Below are positions 8,151 through 16,191 of a DNA stretch of 64,000 nt, piece after piece. This DNA is from Fructobacillus parabroussonetiae. Lineage in GTDB: Bacteria; Bacillota; Bacilli; Lactobacillales; Lactobacillaceae. A program made the translations under genes and the position numbers. The stretch lies in NCBI RefSeq assembly GCF_018437265.1, contig NZ_JAAMFL010000001.1, positions 124,001-188,000 of the forward strand, read 5' to 3'. The notes under the pieces were generated by a model that was not told where the DNA came from, searched no databases, and was given only the letters and a program-made list of their open reading frames with translations. The first letter of the stretch is position 1. Each line of letters begins with the position of its first letter.

Positions 8151-8999
8151 ATGGATTTGTTTTCTTCTAACAAAACGGATAATAACAAAATCAAAGTCAC
8201 GGATGCCGTTCGTGATCGGATTCCCGATGGCCTTTTCCTGGCTTGCCCATACTGTGGGACGCAGATATATAACAAGCAGCTTGGCGACTTTCGTGTTTGC
8301 CCAAACTGTGATTACGGTTTCCGCTTGCAGGCGCGCGAACGAGTGGCTTTGTTTGCCACGGACTTCGTTGAATTTGACGCGGATTTGACGATTGACCAAA
8401 CGGACTTTCCTGGCTATCAGGAGAAGCTTGATCGGGCCAAGAAGCAAACGGAGATGAACGAGTCGGTCTTGACTGGTTCTGGTCGTATTGATGGGCAGGC
8501 CGTTGATTTGGGCATCATGGATTCCTACTTTATGATGGGGTCACTGGGCTCGAAAACGGGTGAAAAAATCACCCGGCTCTTTGAGCATGCCACCAGTCAC
8601 CGATTGCCCGTGGTTCTCTTTACGGCTTCCGGTGGTGCCCGGATGCAAGAGGGGATTCAATCCCTCATGCAAATGGCCAAAGTCTCGGCGGCTGTCGCCG
8701 CTCACCAAGAGGCTGGTTTGCTTTATTTGGTCGTTCTAACGGATCCAACAACCGGTGGTGTGACGGCTTCCTTTGCGATGCAAGGTGACATTACACTGGC
8801 CGAACCGCACGCCTTGGTTGGCTTTGCGGGTGCTCGTGTGATTGAGTCAACCATTCATGAAAAGTTGCCAAAGGACTTTCAGCGTGTTGAAACACTCTTG
8901 AAGAACGGTTTTGTTGACAAGATTGTGCCTCGCCAGCAGTTGACATCGGTGATTGGCCAACTTGTTGCCTTGCACCAAGGGGAGGTCGCGGATGTTTGA
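8151..8999 (+). CDS. accD: Acetyl-CoA carboxylase carboxyltransferase subunit beta
   Basis: 282 residues with the N-terminal Cys4 zinc ribbon (CPYCGTQ and CPNCDYG) followed by the crotonase-type carboxyltransferase core (FTASGGARMQEG, LTDPTTGGVTASFA, GFAGARVIE). With AccA it moves the carboxyl group from carboxybiotin to acetyl-CoA. The ribosome site is unusual (see the spacer hairpin at 8124-8150). Its last 8 nt overlap accA. Confidence 0.95.
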   Translation: MDLFSSNKTDNNKIKVTDAVRDRIPDGLFLACPYCGTQIYNKQLGDFRVCPNCDYGFRLQARERVALFATDFVEFDADLTIDQTDFPGYQEKLDRAKKQTEMNESVLTGSGRIDGQAVDLGIMDSYFMMGSLGSKTGEKITRLFEHATSHRLPVVLFTASGGARMQEGIQSLMQMAKVSAAVAAHQEAGLLYLVVLTDPTTGGVTASFAMQGDITLAEPHALVGFAGARVIESTIHEKLPKDFQRVETLLKNGFVDKIVPRQQLTSVIGQLVALHQGEVADV

Positions 9000-9789
9000 T
9001 TTTGTCAAAACCATGTTTAAAAAGGATGTTAATCCAGCCGATGTTGTGAAAAAGTCCCGCGAGGACCGCTTCATGGCACGGGAATTAATCAATGGCTTAG
9101 TGTCTGACTTTATCGAGTTGCACGGGGACCGCCTGTCGGCAGACGACTCTTCTGTTATTGGTGGTATTGGTCGCTTGAAGGGACAACCCGTCACGGTGAT
9201 TGCCATTGATAAGGGAACCGATATTCACGATAAGCTTTCCAAACGAAATGGTTCGCCACAGCCTTGGGGTTATCGTAAGGCGCAACGACTAATGAAGCAG
9301 GCGGCGAAGTTTAACCGGCCCATCATTACGTTGATTAATACGCCAGGTGCCTTTCCAGGAATGGAAGCCGAAGCGCAGGGGCAGGGCGAGGCCATTGCGC
9401 AGTCCATTCTCGAGTCAATGAAACTGACGGTGCCAATGATTGCCATTATCTATGGTGAAGGTGGTTCCGGTGGTGCCTTGGCGTTGGCAACGGCTGACCA
9501 AGTTTGGATGTTTGAAAACGCTACTTACTCCATCCTATCCCCTGAAGGCTTTGCCTCCATTCTATGGAAGGATGCCAAGCGCTCAGATGAAGCGGCTGCC
9601 ATTATGGGGATTACACCCGCGGACTTGTTGGAAAAGAAGGTCATTGACCAAATTATTCCAGAGGGCCGGCACCATGCAAAGATTTTTGAGGGCATGCAAA
9701 CGAAGCTTTCTCAGGAATTTAAAAAGATGCAAGCGATGTCTGGACAAGAGATTGTTGCAGCGCGTCGGGCCCGTTACCGCAAATTCTAA
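8992..9789 (+). CDS. accA: Acetyl-CoA carboxylase carboxyltransferase subunit alpha
   Basis: 265-residue partner of AccD, with the core motifs LINTPGAFPGMEAEAQGQGEA (split) and GEGGSGGALALA forming the oxyanion hole. ATG 8992 lies within the accD end behind AAGGGGAGG (8978-8986), and the 8-nt overlap keeps the two subunits in balance. A longer frame from 8953 is open but begins inside accD without need. It is the last gene of the fatty acid operon. Confidence 0.95.
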   Translation: MFDFVKTMFKKDVNPADVVKKSREDRFMARELINGLVSDFIELHGDRLSADDSSVIGGIGRLKGQPVTVIAIDKGTDIHDKLSKRNGSPQPWGYRKAQRLMKQAAKFNRPIITLINTPGAFPGMEAEAQGQGEAIAQSILESMKLTVPMIAIIYGEGGSGGALALATADQVWMFENATYSILSPEGFASILWKDAKRSDEAAAIMGITPADLLEKKVIDQIIPEGRHHAKIFEGMQTKLSQEFKKMQAMSGQEIVAARRARYRKF

Positions 9790-9803
9790 TTCGGAATTTT
9801 TGG

Positions 9804-9832
9804 TTCTTTAAGCGGAAGGACTTTGCTATAAT
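9804..9832 (+). promoter_or_regulatory. Promoter of the tmRNA gene, extended -10
   Basis: TGCTATAAT (TATAAT 9827-9832) is a perfect extended -10. A weak -35 TTCTTT (9804-9809) stands 17 bp upstream. Predicted start is about 9838-9840, which falls in the left arm of the terminator hairpin listed next. Confidence 0.7.
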
Positions 9833-9835
9833 AGT

Positions 9836-9866
9836 GCTAAGGAGACATCTCCTTAGCGCTTTTATT
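9836..9866 (+). terminator. Terminator of the fab/acc operon, overlapping the tmRNA transcript start
   Basis: GCTAAGGAGA (9836-9845) and TCTCCTTAGC (9848-9857) are perfect complements, followed by GCTTTTATTTT. It ends the acc operon but sits between the tmRNA -10 and the mature tmRNA 5' end. Confidence 0.75.
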
Positions 9867-9868
9867 TT

Positions 9869-10222
9869 GGGCTCGTCCCGGAATTCGACAGGCTGTTGCG
9901 AGCGCTAGCTGCATTCCGCCATCCGGGCGTAAAGCGGGCAGACTATTTAACTGCAAAAAACAATAACTCTTACGCTGTCGCTGCCTAAAAACCAGTGATA
10001 CGTGGGCATGGCTGTTAGGCTAGCATGGTGGCCAGGCTCTTATAAATGGTTAGCTCGGTTGCATGACGATGTCGGCGTGATGTAACTTAAATCAATTCGA
10101 TCCCAGTCGGAGTCAAGTTCTGGACAATGGCTGCTTCGGTTGCGGTAACAATGATTGCCCTATGAATGTAGACGCTAGCGTGGCGGGCGGTTTGGACAGG
10201 GGTTCGACTCCCCTCGGGTCCA
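9869..10222 (+). ncRNA. ssrA: tmRNA (transfer-messenger RNA)
   Basis: The 5' end GGGCTCG pairs with CGGGTCC at 10215-10221 to make the acceptor stem, followed by discriminator A. The T arm GGGGTTCGACTCCCC precedes it. CCA is not encoded (the genome reads CTA). The messenger part starts at GCA 9953 and ends at TAA 9986-9988, encoding the tag AKNNNSYAVAA. tmRNA frees stalled ribosomes and marks the product for proteolysis. The tag ends VAA instead of the more frequent LAA. Mature length is about 354 nt. Confidence 0.95.
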
Positions 10223-10230
10223 CTAATATC

Positions 10231-10262
10231 AGTCACTCCCTATTTGGGAGTGGCTTTTTCTT
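10231..10262 (+). terminator. Terminator of tmRNA
   Basis: AGTCACTCCC (10231-10240) and GGGAGTGGCT (10246-10255) form a 10-bp stem with one G-U pair, followed by a T-rich tract. Confidence 0.85.
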
Positions 10263-10306
10263 TTACCTGAATGCTGTGTTTTTTAACTAGGAACATTGGT
10301 TATCTT

Positions 10307-10371
10307 TATAGTGGAATATAGCGCTTTAAAGTAAATATAGTATGTGAAATCCTTTTATAGTAGCATATAGT
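10307..10371. repeat. Five phased TATAG repeats upstream of a membrane protein gene
   Basis: TATAG starts at 10307, 10317, 10336, 10356 and 10366, so the steps are 10, 19, 20 and 10 bp, close to whole helical turns and arranged symmetrically. All copies face the same way on one side of the helix. This could be a multi-site operator for a regulator binding direct repeats, or intrinsically curved DNA. No known site is recognised. Confidence 0.6.
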
Positions 10372-10441
10372 AAATTATTCCTTACAAATAAAAATATAAA
10401 TGGAGAGGAACGAATAATTTTCGAACATGGCTGCTAAAAAG

Positions 10442-10450
10442 TGTTACACT
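10442..10450 (+). promoter_or_regulatory. Candidate extended -10 element
   Basis: TGTTACACT matches TGnTAnnnT (-10 at 10445-10450), 30 nt before the start codon at 10480. No good -35 is visible; TTCGAA at 10420 is 19 bp away. Confidence 0.4.
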
Positions 10451-10479
10451 ATCTTCCAACAGAAGAAAGGTGATTGCTG

Positions 10480-11118
10480 ATGATTCTCTTTTCATTAATT
10501 ATTTTATGTCTCTTCGCCATTATTGGCTCCTTTTTGTTCTTATCTTGGATGCCAAGTATTTTGTTCTGGCTGCTTTTGCTGCTGATTGTGCTCTTCCTTT
10601 TTACACACATCGTGCCCATCTTGGTCATTATTGCGATTATCTGGGGGATTTCATACTATCGCAAGAAGCAGCGGACGGAGCAATTTGATGGTGGCTTTAC
10701 CAGTCAAACGGCCGGTCCGCGCGATTTGAATGAAGTGACGAAGCAGGGTAGTACCAGGGAAAAAGTTTTCAAAAACCATGGACTGGCCCGTGTTCAAAAG
10801 GATTTTGAAGAACGGAAAGCCTTGAATTTGGGGGATGGTCTCTGGATTGATCAGGCTGGCCAGGAATTGCTGCTGGTCACGGAAGATAAAACGTCGACTG
10901 GCTATATTCAAGCCTCCTTCAGCGACGTTTTGACTTATTTTACCTCATACGAATCCGACTACAGCCAGACCTTTGCCATTCACTTTGCGGGCATGGCTGA
11001 GCAGGACTTTGCCAATGTCACGTTGTCGAAGCAAGAAAATGATCTCTTGGGTCAGAGCCCGGCAGCTTATTTACAAGCCTTGCTATCACGTTATGGTATG
11101 CCACTGAAGAAACAATAA
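10480..11118 (+). CDS. Unknown two-TM membrane protein
   Basis: 212 residues, family not recognised. Residues 1-27 and about 29-56 form two very hydrophobic membrane helices with a tight turn, ending in the basic SYYRKKQR, so the C-terminal part (about 150 residues) should be cytosolic. That part begins with a polar linker and then has alternating strands and helices (GDGLWIDQAGQELLLVTED, SFSDVLTYFTSYES), which could be a small beta-rich domain. ATG 10480 has AGAAAGG at 10463-10469. It is monocistronic, preceded by the phased repeats and followed by a bidirectional terminator. No function is proposed. Confidence 0.8.
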   Translation: MILFSLIILCLFAIIGSFLFLSWMPSILFWLLLLLIVLFLFTHIVPILVIIAIIWGISYYRKKQRTEQFDGGFTSQTAGPRDLNEVTKQGSTREKVFKNHGLARVQKDFEERKALNLGDGLWIDQAGQELLLVTEDKTSTGYIQASFSDVLTYFTSYESDYSQTFAIHFAGMAEQDFANVTLSKQENDLLGQSPAAYLQALLSRYGMPLKKQ

Positions 11119-11120
11119 AG

Positions 11121-11154
11121 AAAAAGCAGAACGTTTCGTTCTGCTTTTTTTTTT
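11121..11154. terminator. Bidirectional terminator
   Basis: GCAGAACG (11126-11133) and CGTTCTGC (11137-11144) with A and T runs on the two sides serve both converging genes. Confidence 0.85.
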
Positions 11155-11755
11155 ATTTTGCTAATTTTTTATCGAGCCAGTAAAAGCCGTAACCGAAGAA
11201 TAGGAAGAAGAGGGTTAAGCCGAGTACGTAAGCCGCCACCATTCCCCAGCCAATCATGTTCGCATCGATGAAAAAGTAGGGATAATGCTTACCAGTCAGT
11301 GGGTAGACAATTTGGAACTGTGCGGCAATGACCGTAAAGCCGTAGTAGACCAAGGGGATTAACAACCAGTAAAGTGGGGCCTTTTTACTGAAACGGCCCT
11401 TTTGATCAAAGAAAAACCAATCGAAAATGGTCATCAAAGGTACGATCAAGTGCACCATGTACGTGCCACAATAGGCCAGTGTTGACGTCATGTGGAAGGA
11501 ATAGGGGGCCAGAACACCCCAATAAATGAGCATGGTCACGGTGATGGCCAAGGTGACGGCACCCTTCAGATTTTGATTTAAGGCCTTGCCAGATTGTGTG
11601 AGCGCAAAGGCAAAGTAGAGAATGCAAAGCACGTTCGACAAGGTGGTGTAGTACAAAAACATGGCGGGTTTTAATTCGGTATTGATTGCCACCCCAACAA
11701 GGCCGATGAGTACCAGGCAGAGTCGGTAGATAAAAATTTGTTTTTTGTGATTCAT
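11153..11755 (-). CDS. Pr6Pr-family membrane protein
   Basis: 200 residues with six predicted membrane helices, matching the Pr6Pr family (distant relatives of FAR-17a/AIG1). The family pattern is clear: FLYYTTLSN after the first helix, then HLIVPLMTIFDW, YWLLIPLVYY and a YPYFFID stretch near the end. In eukaryotic AIG1/ADTRP relatives a Thr and a His in these places form a hydrolase site; both are present here (Thr in YYTTLSN, His in VHLIVP). Enzymatic activity in bacteria is inference. It is transcribed alone, with AAAGGA about 10 nt before ATG 11755. Confidence 0.75.
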   Translation of the reverse strand: MNHKKQIFIYRLCLVLIGLVGVAINTELKPAMFLYYTTLSNVLCILYFAFALTQSGKALNQNLKGAVTLAITVTMLIYWGVLAPYSFHMTSTLAYCGTYMVHLIVPLMTIFDWFFFDQKGRFSKKAPLYWLLIPLVYYGFTVIAAQFQIVYPLTGKHYPYFFIDANMIGWGMVAAYVLGLTLFFLFFGYGFYWLDKKLAK

Positions 11756-11899
11756 TGAAAAAGTCGTCCTTTTTAAGTAAAAAATAGTTAACTATCGTAT
11801 TATACGGCAATTTTTGGAAAAAATCTTTTGATAAAAAGAGGGCAACTATAACCGATTTGTCTTGTAACCGGTCTGTTGTTTGATTTTGGTTTTATTTTC

Positions 11900-11955
11900 A
11901 ATTGTTACAATTCTAGCTGTGCCTTTGGCACAAATGTAACAGAGTGTGGTATATT
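11900..11955 (+). promoter_or_regulatory. Promoter region with two palindromes before the flavoprotein gene
   Basis: AATTGT-T-ACAATT (11900-11912) and TGTGCC-TTT-GGCACA (11918-11932) are perfect inverted repeats. The second covers a possible -35 TTGGCA (11925-11930). TGGTATATT (-10 at 11950-11955) is an extended -10. The arrangement suggests a repressed or induced promoter. The binding protein is unknown. Confidence 0.5.
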
Positions 11956-12031
11956 GTAATAGTTTGTTTTATTTGAGTTGCTTAAGGTGTCATTTTAAAC
12001 GAGCAGCTCCTAAAGAGAAGGGGCCAAGCAA

Positions 12032-12631
12032 ATGAATATCTTAATTGTTCAGGGACATCCTGACGACCAATCATTTACGCATTCCAATGCGTTAAATAGT
12101 TATAAAACACTACGCAATGACGGCATGAACGTTCAAATCATTGATTTGGCCATTGCCGACTTTGATCCGGTTCTACGCTACGGCTACCGCATTCACATGC
12201 AAGAGCGTGGCTTTATCGAGCAGGTTCAGCAAAAAATTGCCTGGGCCGACCATATCTGCTTTTTCTTCCCCGTCTGGTGGGGAGCGGAGCCATCCGTCTT
12301 GAAGGGGTTGATTGATCGTGCGCTAACTCCGGGCTTTGCCTACGAACGGAAAGGGCCGCTGCGTGTCAAGGGCTTCTTGAAAGGCAAGGAGGCCAGCCTC
12401 TTTATGACAGCGGATGACCCAGGGTATTACCACCGCCGCTATGGTGGCGTGGTTTCTCGCTGGCGAAAAGACATCTTAGGGATGTCAGGCATCAAGCTAG
12501 CCAAAATCATGATTATGGGTGGTGCGCGTTGGGTCAATAGCGAAGAAAAACGTTTGGCTTATATGGAACGCTGTAGTCACCAAATTCAAGCGATTGCCTA
12601 TAAGGGCCTTGAAAAGCCAATGGTTGATTAA
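12032..12631 (+). CDS. NAD(P)H dehydrogenase (quinone)-like flavoprotein
   Basis: 199-residue flavodoxin-like fold of the NQO1/MdaB/KefF superfamily. The N-terminal MNILIVQGHPDDQSFTH is the FMN/FAD phosphate loop region, and FFFPVWWGAEPSVLKGLIDRAL (split) is the family signature around the isoalloxazine ring. Members reduce quinones, nitro or azo compounds with NAD(P)H in the cytoplasm. It is transcribed alone behind a promoter with two palindromes, consistent with induction by an electrophile or oxidant. The substrate cannot be read from sequence. Confidence 0.82.
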   Translation: MNILIVQGHPDDQSFTHSNALNSYKTLRNDGMNVQIIDLAIADFDPVLRYGYRIHMQERGFIEQVQQKIAWADHICFFFPVWWGAEPSVLKGLIDRALTPGFAYERKGPLRVKGFLKGKEASLFMTADDPGYYHRRYGGVVSRWRKDILGMSGIKLAKIMIMGGARWVNSEEKRLAYMERCSHQIQAIAYKGLEKPMVD

Positions 12632-12653
12632 GGAACGGCTGCCACAAGCAAAT

Positions 12654-12693
12654 AAAAAAAGCGAGTCCCTCACTTTGAGGAACCCGCTTTTTT
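12654..12693. terminator. Bidirectional terminator
   Basis: GCGAGTCCCTCA (12661-12672) pairs imperfectly with TGAGGAACCCGC (12676-12687), flanked by A and T runs. Confidence 0.8.
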
Positions 12694-12695
12694 GT

Positions 12696-13829
12696 TTACA
12701 TTTGTTGATAAAAACTGTGACGATACTGACTTGAGAAGGAGGAAACCGGGGTGTTTTCTCCTTTAAAAGAGGGCTGTGGCTTTGCCTTCATTGATTGGAC
12801 GGTTGCCCCTGTTTCAGGGGCGGTTGCCGCCCAGCCTTTTCTTTCGTTACTTGGCCTTGTGTCGAGAACGCCCGTTTCTTTTTCAATGTTGAAAAGGGGA
12901 CGGCCTTTGACTTCGGTAAAGACTTTGCCAATATAAGTGCCGACAACACCAATGGCGATGAGGTTTAAGCCGCCGAGGAGCCAGATGGAGATCATCAACG
13001 ATGACCAGCCGGCAGTCGGATTACCGATGAGCTTTTCAATAATTGTATAAGCGATCTCAATACCAGCAACGGATGATACGAGGAGCCCAAGGTTGAAGAG
13101 CAGCTTAATTGGTTTCACTGAAAATGAGGTAATGCCATCGATGGCAAAGTTGAGCATCTTCTTCAATGGATACTTCGAGGTACCAGCTTCGCGCTTCGCT
13201 CGTTCGTAATAGACCTCGGTTGATTGATAGCCTAGAAGGGGCACCATGGCACGCAGGAAGAGGTTTCGTTCGGGAATGGCTAAGAGTGCTTCGACAGCTG
13301 TTTTCGACATTAGGCGAAAGTCAGCGTGGTTTGGCACGAGCTCAACGCCGAGCCAGCCAGCGACTTTGTAAAAGGCTAAGGCCGAATTCTTTTTAAACCA
13401 AGAGTCCGTTTCACGAGAGGAACGAACGGCATAGACAATTTCGTTACCAGCTCGGTATTGATCGACCATTTGCCCGATAATTTCCGGACTATCCTGCAAG
13501 TCGGCATCGAGGGTGATGGTGATATCGGCTAACTTGATACTTTCCTGTAAGCCGGCAATCAGTGCGGGCTGGTGGCCATAATTCCGTGAGAGTTTAACGG
13601 CGAGGATGCCGTCCTCGCGCGCTTCCTCTTCTTGCATGATGGCATAGGTTTTGTCCTTGGAGCCGTCATCGACAACCAAGATGAAGGAACCGGTGGCGAT
13701 TTTTTGTTCTTTTATTAAATCGGCTTTGATTTGCTTCAATTTAGCCAAGGTGTGTGACAGCATCTCTTCTTCGTTATAAGCGGGAAGAATGAGCGCTAAC
13801 TTGGGTGCTTGTTCTTTCGTTGAAAGCAT
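12696..13829 (-). CDS. GT2 glycosyltransferase, polyprenyl-phosphate sugar synthase type (YkcC/GtrB-like)
   Basis: 377 residues. The N-terminal GT-A domain begins LALILPAYNEE and has the metal-binding DAD in TLDADLQDSPE. Two membrane helices follow (around residues 235-260 and 270-300), then a hydrophilic tail of about 60 residues rich in Thr, Ser and Lys that is longer than usual. This architecture moves a sugar from a nucleotide donor to undecaprenyl phosphate at the inner membrane face. It lies 22 nt behind the GT39 gene, the same pairing as B. subtilis ykcB-ykcC. Start ATG 13829 has AAAGGAG 7 nt upstream. Confidence 0.85.
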   Translation of the reverse strand: MLSTKEQAPKLALILPAYNEEEMLSHTLAKLKQIKADLIKEQKIATGSFILVVDDGSKDKTYAIMQEEEAREDGILAVKLSRNYGHQPALIAGLQESIKLADITITLDADLQDSPEIIGQMVDQYRAGNEIVYAVRSSRETDSWFKKNSALAFYKVAGWLGVELVPNHADFRLMSKTAVEALLAIPERNLFLRAMVPLLGYQSTEVYYERAKREAGTSKYPLKKMLNFAIDGITSFSVKPIKLLFNLGLLVSSVAGIEIAYTIIEKLIGNPTAGWSSLMISIWLLGGLNLIAIGVVGTYIGKVFTEVKGRPLFNIEKETGVLDTRPSNERKGWAATAPETGATVQSMKAKPQPSFKGENTPVSSFSSQYRHSFYQQM

Positions 13830-13851
13830 GGCGAACTCCTTTCAAAATTCG

Positions 13852-16011
13852 TTATTGAACAGCAGATGAGAGGTCATAAAGCGTGGTGTTGCCGGATTGG
13901 CCACCCATGCCGCCCATTTGCATAGCTTGCGACTGGCTGCTGCTCTTCTTCGATGAACTGTAGGTCACTTGTGTACCGTTTTTCTTTACCCAGGCCAAGA
14001 TCTTTGAAATGTTACCCGTTGAGGACTTGGTGTTACCAATTACAAAGTATTTCAATTGACCAGACTTAACAAGTTGTTTGAACTCAGTCAACGTCATGGT
14101 TGGATCCGTTCCGTTGTATCCGCCAAGGGCCATGACGGCTTTACCAGATTTGATAATGTAGCCAGAGGCCGAGTTGGAATCCGTTGTGGCAAAGAGGTAT
14201 TTAGCAGATCCCTGGTTCTTTTCCGTATAAGAAAGAAGAGCTGAATCGACTGAACCACCCATGTCTGAGGATCCCTTTGATGAAAGCAGGGATGGGTTGG
14301 CGTTTGGAATGGCAGCCGACGTGTGCGACAGCGTTGGCGTCAGTGCCCAGAATCCGGAGAGAAGAGCGACAACGACGATGGAGAGGGAGATCTTCAACTT
14401 GCTGTTAATGACTTTTGGAATGAACCAGATGGCGGCAACCGCGATGCCAAGAATGACAATGATGACGGATGCAACTGGGTAGTAAGACCAAGCGTAATAG
14501 GCCTGGAGTGCCGTGGTGGCAATCAGCGTGATGGCGAGCAGGGCTTTTGCGATAAGCCCTTGCTTGATACCGCCCTCTTTGACCATTTTGGCGATGGCAA
14601 CCGCACCAATTGCCGTCAAAGCTGCAATGGCTGGCGCCAACATGATGGTGTAGTAGGGGTGGAAGAAGGAAGCAACGGAGAAGAAGCCGTAAACGGGAAC
14701 GAACCAGCCGGCCCAAAGCAAAACGTCTGCTTGTTCATTCGAGATGCGATACCACTTGTCGCCCTTCTTACGGAAGGCCCACCAACCAGCACCCATACCC
14801 AGAAGAGCAAAGGGTAGGAACCAACCGATTTGTGAACCAAGATCGGATTGGAAGAGACGGAAAGGACCAGCATTACCGATGGCAAATGCCGAACCGCCGC
14901 CACCCATGCCGCCTTTACCACCTTTACCACCCTTGCCAGGGTTGCCCATCTTTCCAGATGGCTTGGTACCGGTCGGTGCACCCTTCTTTGAACCAGAAGG
15001 CTTTGTTGGTGCGCTGTTTTTCTGACCAGTTCCTGTCGGCGCCGTGCCAGTTGGTGGCGTCTTACCGGTGCTACCAGTTGGTGCAGCACCAGTTGGCGCT
15101 GTTCCTGCTGCCGTTTGAGCAGTCGGTGTCTTTGTTGTATTGGCGTTCGTTGGCGCCTTTGTCTTCGATGATTTATTTGACGACTTACCCATACCGCCGA
15201 AAGTACCACCTGTACCAGACGTTTGGCCAAGGAGTCGTTGGGTGCCGTTATAACCGAAGGCCAGTTCCATCAACGAGTTGGTTTGGGATGAACCAATGTA
15301 TGGTCGACTCGATGAGGAAACGGAGTCAACACTGTCCGGGTAGGCAACCGTAAAGAGACCAAGGGAGGCCATGGCGGCGAGAAGCCAAAGTGCCTTTTTC
15401 TTCCACGGAAGCTTAATGGCCACCCAGTAGAAGACCAGCATGGTTGGTAAAATCATGAAGGCTTGAAGCATCTTGATGTTAAAGGCGATACCGATTAAGG
15501 CAAAGGCGATCAGGACCAGCCAGAACTTCTTTTTGGCGACCGCTCGTGTGAGGGTGTAGACCGCTAAGAGTAAGAAGAAGACCAAAATGGCATCCATGTT
15601 GTTGGTCCGAGAATTGGCAACAACCGTCGGTGTCAGCGTCATGACCAGTGCGGCTAAGCGGCCGGCCCAGGGGCCAAACTTTGGGGTGATGAGTCGGTAG
15701 AGTAAGGCAACGGAGCCAATACCGGCTAAGACGGATGGCAGGACGACCGACCAACCGTGAACACCAAAGACTTTGGCGGAGATGGCCATGAACCAAAGAG
15801 CGATTGGTGGTTTATCAACGGTGATAAAGCCGGCCGGATCAAAGGCCCCGTACCAGAAGTTATGCCAGGATTGCGTCATCGACGTAATCGCGGCGGTATA
15901 GTAGGAGTTAGCCGAACCGGCATCCCAGATTCCCCAGCCGTATAAAAAGGCGGCGAGGACAAGAATTCCGAGTAAGTACCAATCCATTTTTTTCAAAGAC
16001 AGTTTTTTCAT
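13852..16011 (-). CDS. GT39-family membrane glycosyltransferase (YkcB-like)
   Basis: 719 residues, ArnT/PMT-type GT-C enzyme. The N-terminal half has many membrane helices and the first loop shows ITVDKPPIALWF, including the catalytic-type Asp. It should use the lipid-linked sugar made by the neighbouring GT2 on the outer side. About residues 270-390 are a low-complexity extracellular loop: repeats of APTG/TAPTG, then Lys/Gly-rich GKGGKGG and MGGGG. The C-terminal soluble part ends with a second Gly/Met-rich stretch. Gly-rich inserts are known in this family. AAGGAGG 8 nt before ATG 16011 sets the start; an upstream in-frame ATG (16041) lacks one. Acceptor unknown. Confidence 0.85.
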   Translation of the reverse strand: MKKLSLKKMDWYLLGILVLAAFLYGWGIWDAGSANSYYTAAITSMTQSWHNFWYGAFDPAGFITVDKPPIALWFMAISAKVFGVHGWSVVLPSVLAGIGSVALLYRLITPKFGPWAGRLAALVMTLTPTVVANSRTNNMDAILVFFLLLAVYTLTRAVAKKKFWLVLIAFALIGIAFNIKMLQAFMILPTMLVFYWVAIKLPWKKKALWLLAAMASLGLFTVAYPDSVDSVSSSSRPYIGSSQTNSLMELAFGYNGTQRLLGQTSGTGGTFGGMGKSSNKSSKTKAPTNANTTKTPTAQTAAGTAPTGAAPTGSTGKTPPTGTAPTGTGQKNSAPTKPSGSKKGAPTGTKPSGKMGNPGKGGKGGKGGMGGGGSAFAIGNAGPFRLFQSDLGSQIGWFLPFALLGMGAGWWAFRKKGDKWYRISNEQADVLLWAGWFVPVYGFFSVASFFHPYYTIMLAPAIAALTAIGAVAIAKMVKEGGIKQGLIAKALLAITLIATTALQAYYAWSYYPVASVIIVILGIAVAAIWFIPKVINSKLKISLSIVVVALLSGFWALTPTLSHTSAAIPNANPSLLSSKGSSDMGGSVDSALLSYTEKNQGSAKYLFATTDSNSASGYIIKSGKAVMALGGYNGTDPTMTLTEFKQLVKSGQLKYFVIGNTKSSTGNISKILAWVKKNGTQVTYSSSKKSSSQSQAMQMGGMGGQSGNTTLYDLSSAVQ
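14880..15190 (-). repeat. Low-complexity repeat block in the GT39 gene
   Basis: This part of the gene encodes imperfect short repeats of the type APTG, PTGTA and GTAPTG, then KGGKGGKGG. The DNA is a run of near-repeated units likely to vary in copy number between strains by slippage. Confidence 0.7.
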
Positions 16012-16149
16012 CAAATTTGCCTCCTTCGATAGGATAAACATAGTTTAAATTGGAATGCCTATATTAAAATTAAATGAGTTTGAAGTGAAGATTAAAACTT
16101 GTCTGAATGAATGAACTTAGCGATTCAATCAAAGGATGTTGTCAAAATA

Positions 16150-16187
16150 GAAAATAAAAGCCCGCTCCAAATTGAGCGGGCCTTTTG
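16150..16187 (-). terminator. Terminator of the amino acid permease
   Basis: On the minus strand GCCCGCTC (from 16181) pairs with GAGCGGGC (to 16160), followed by TTTTATTTT. Confidence 0.85.
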
Positions 16188-16191
16188 CTAG

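Noticed and set aside
14323-15353. Several long open frames on the plus strand opposite the GT39 gene
   Set aside because: They are shadows of the repetitive, GC-biased insert; none has a ribosome site or recognisable protein features.
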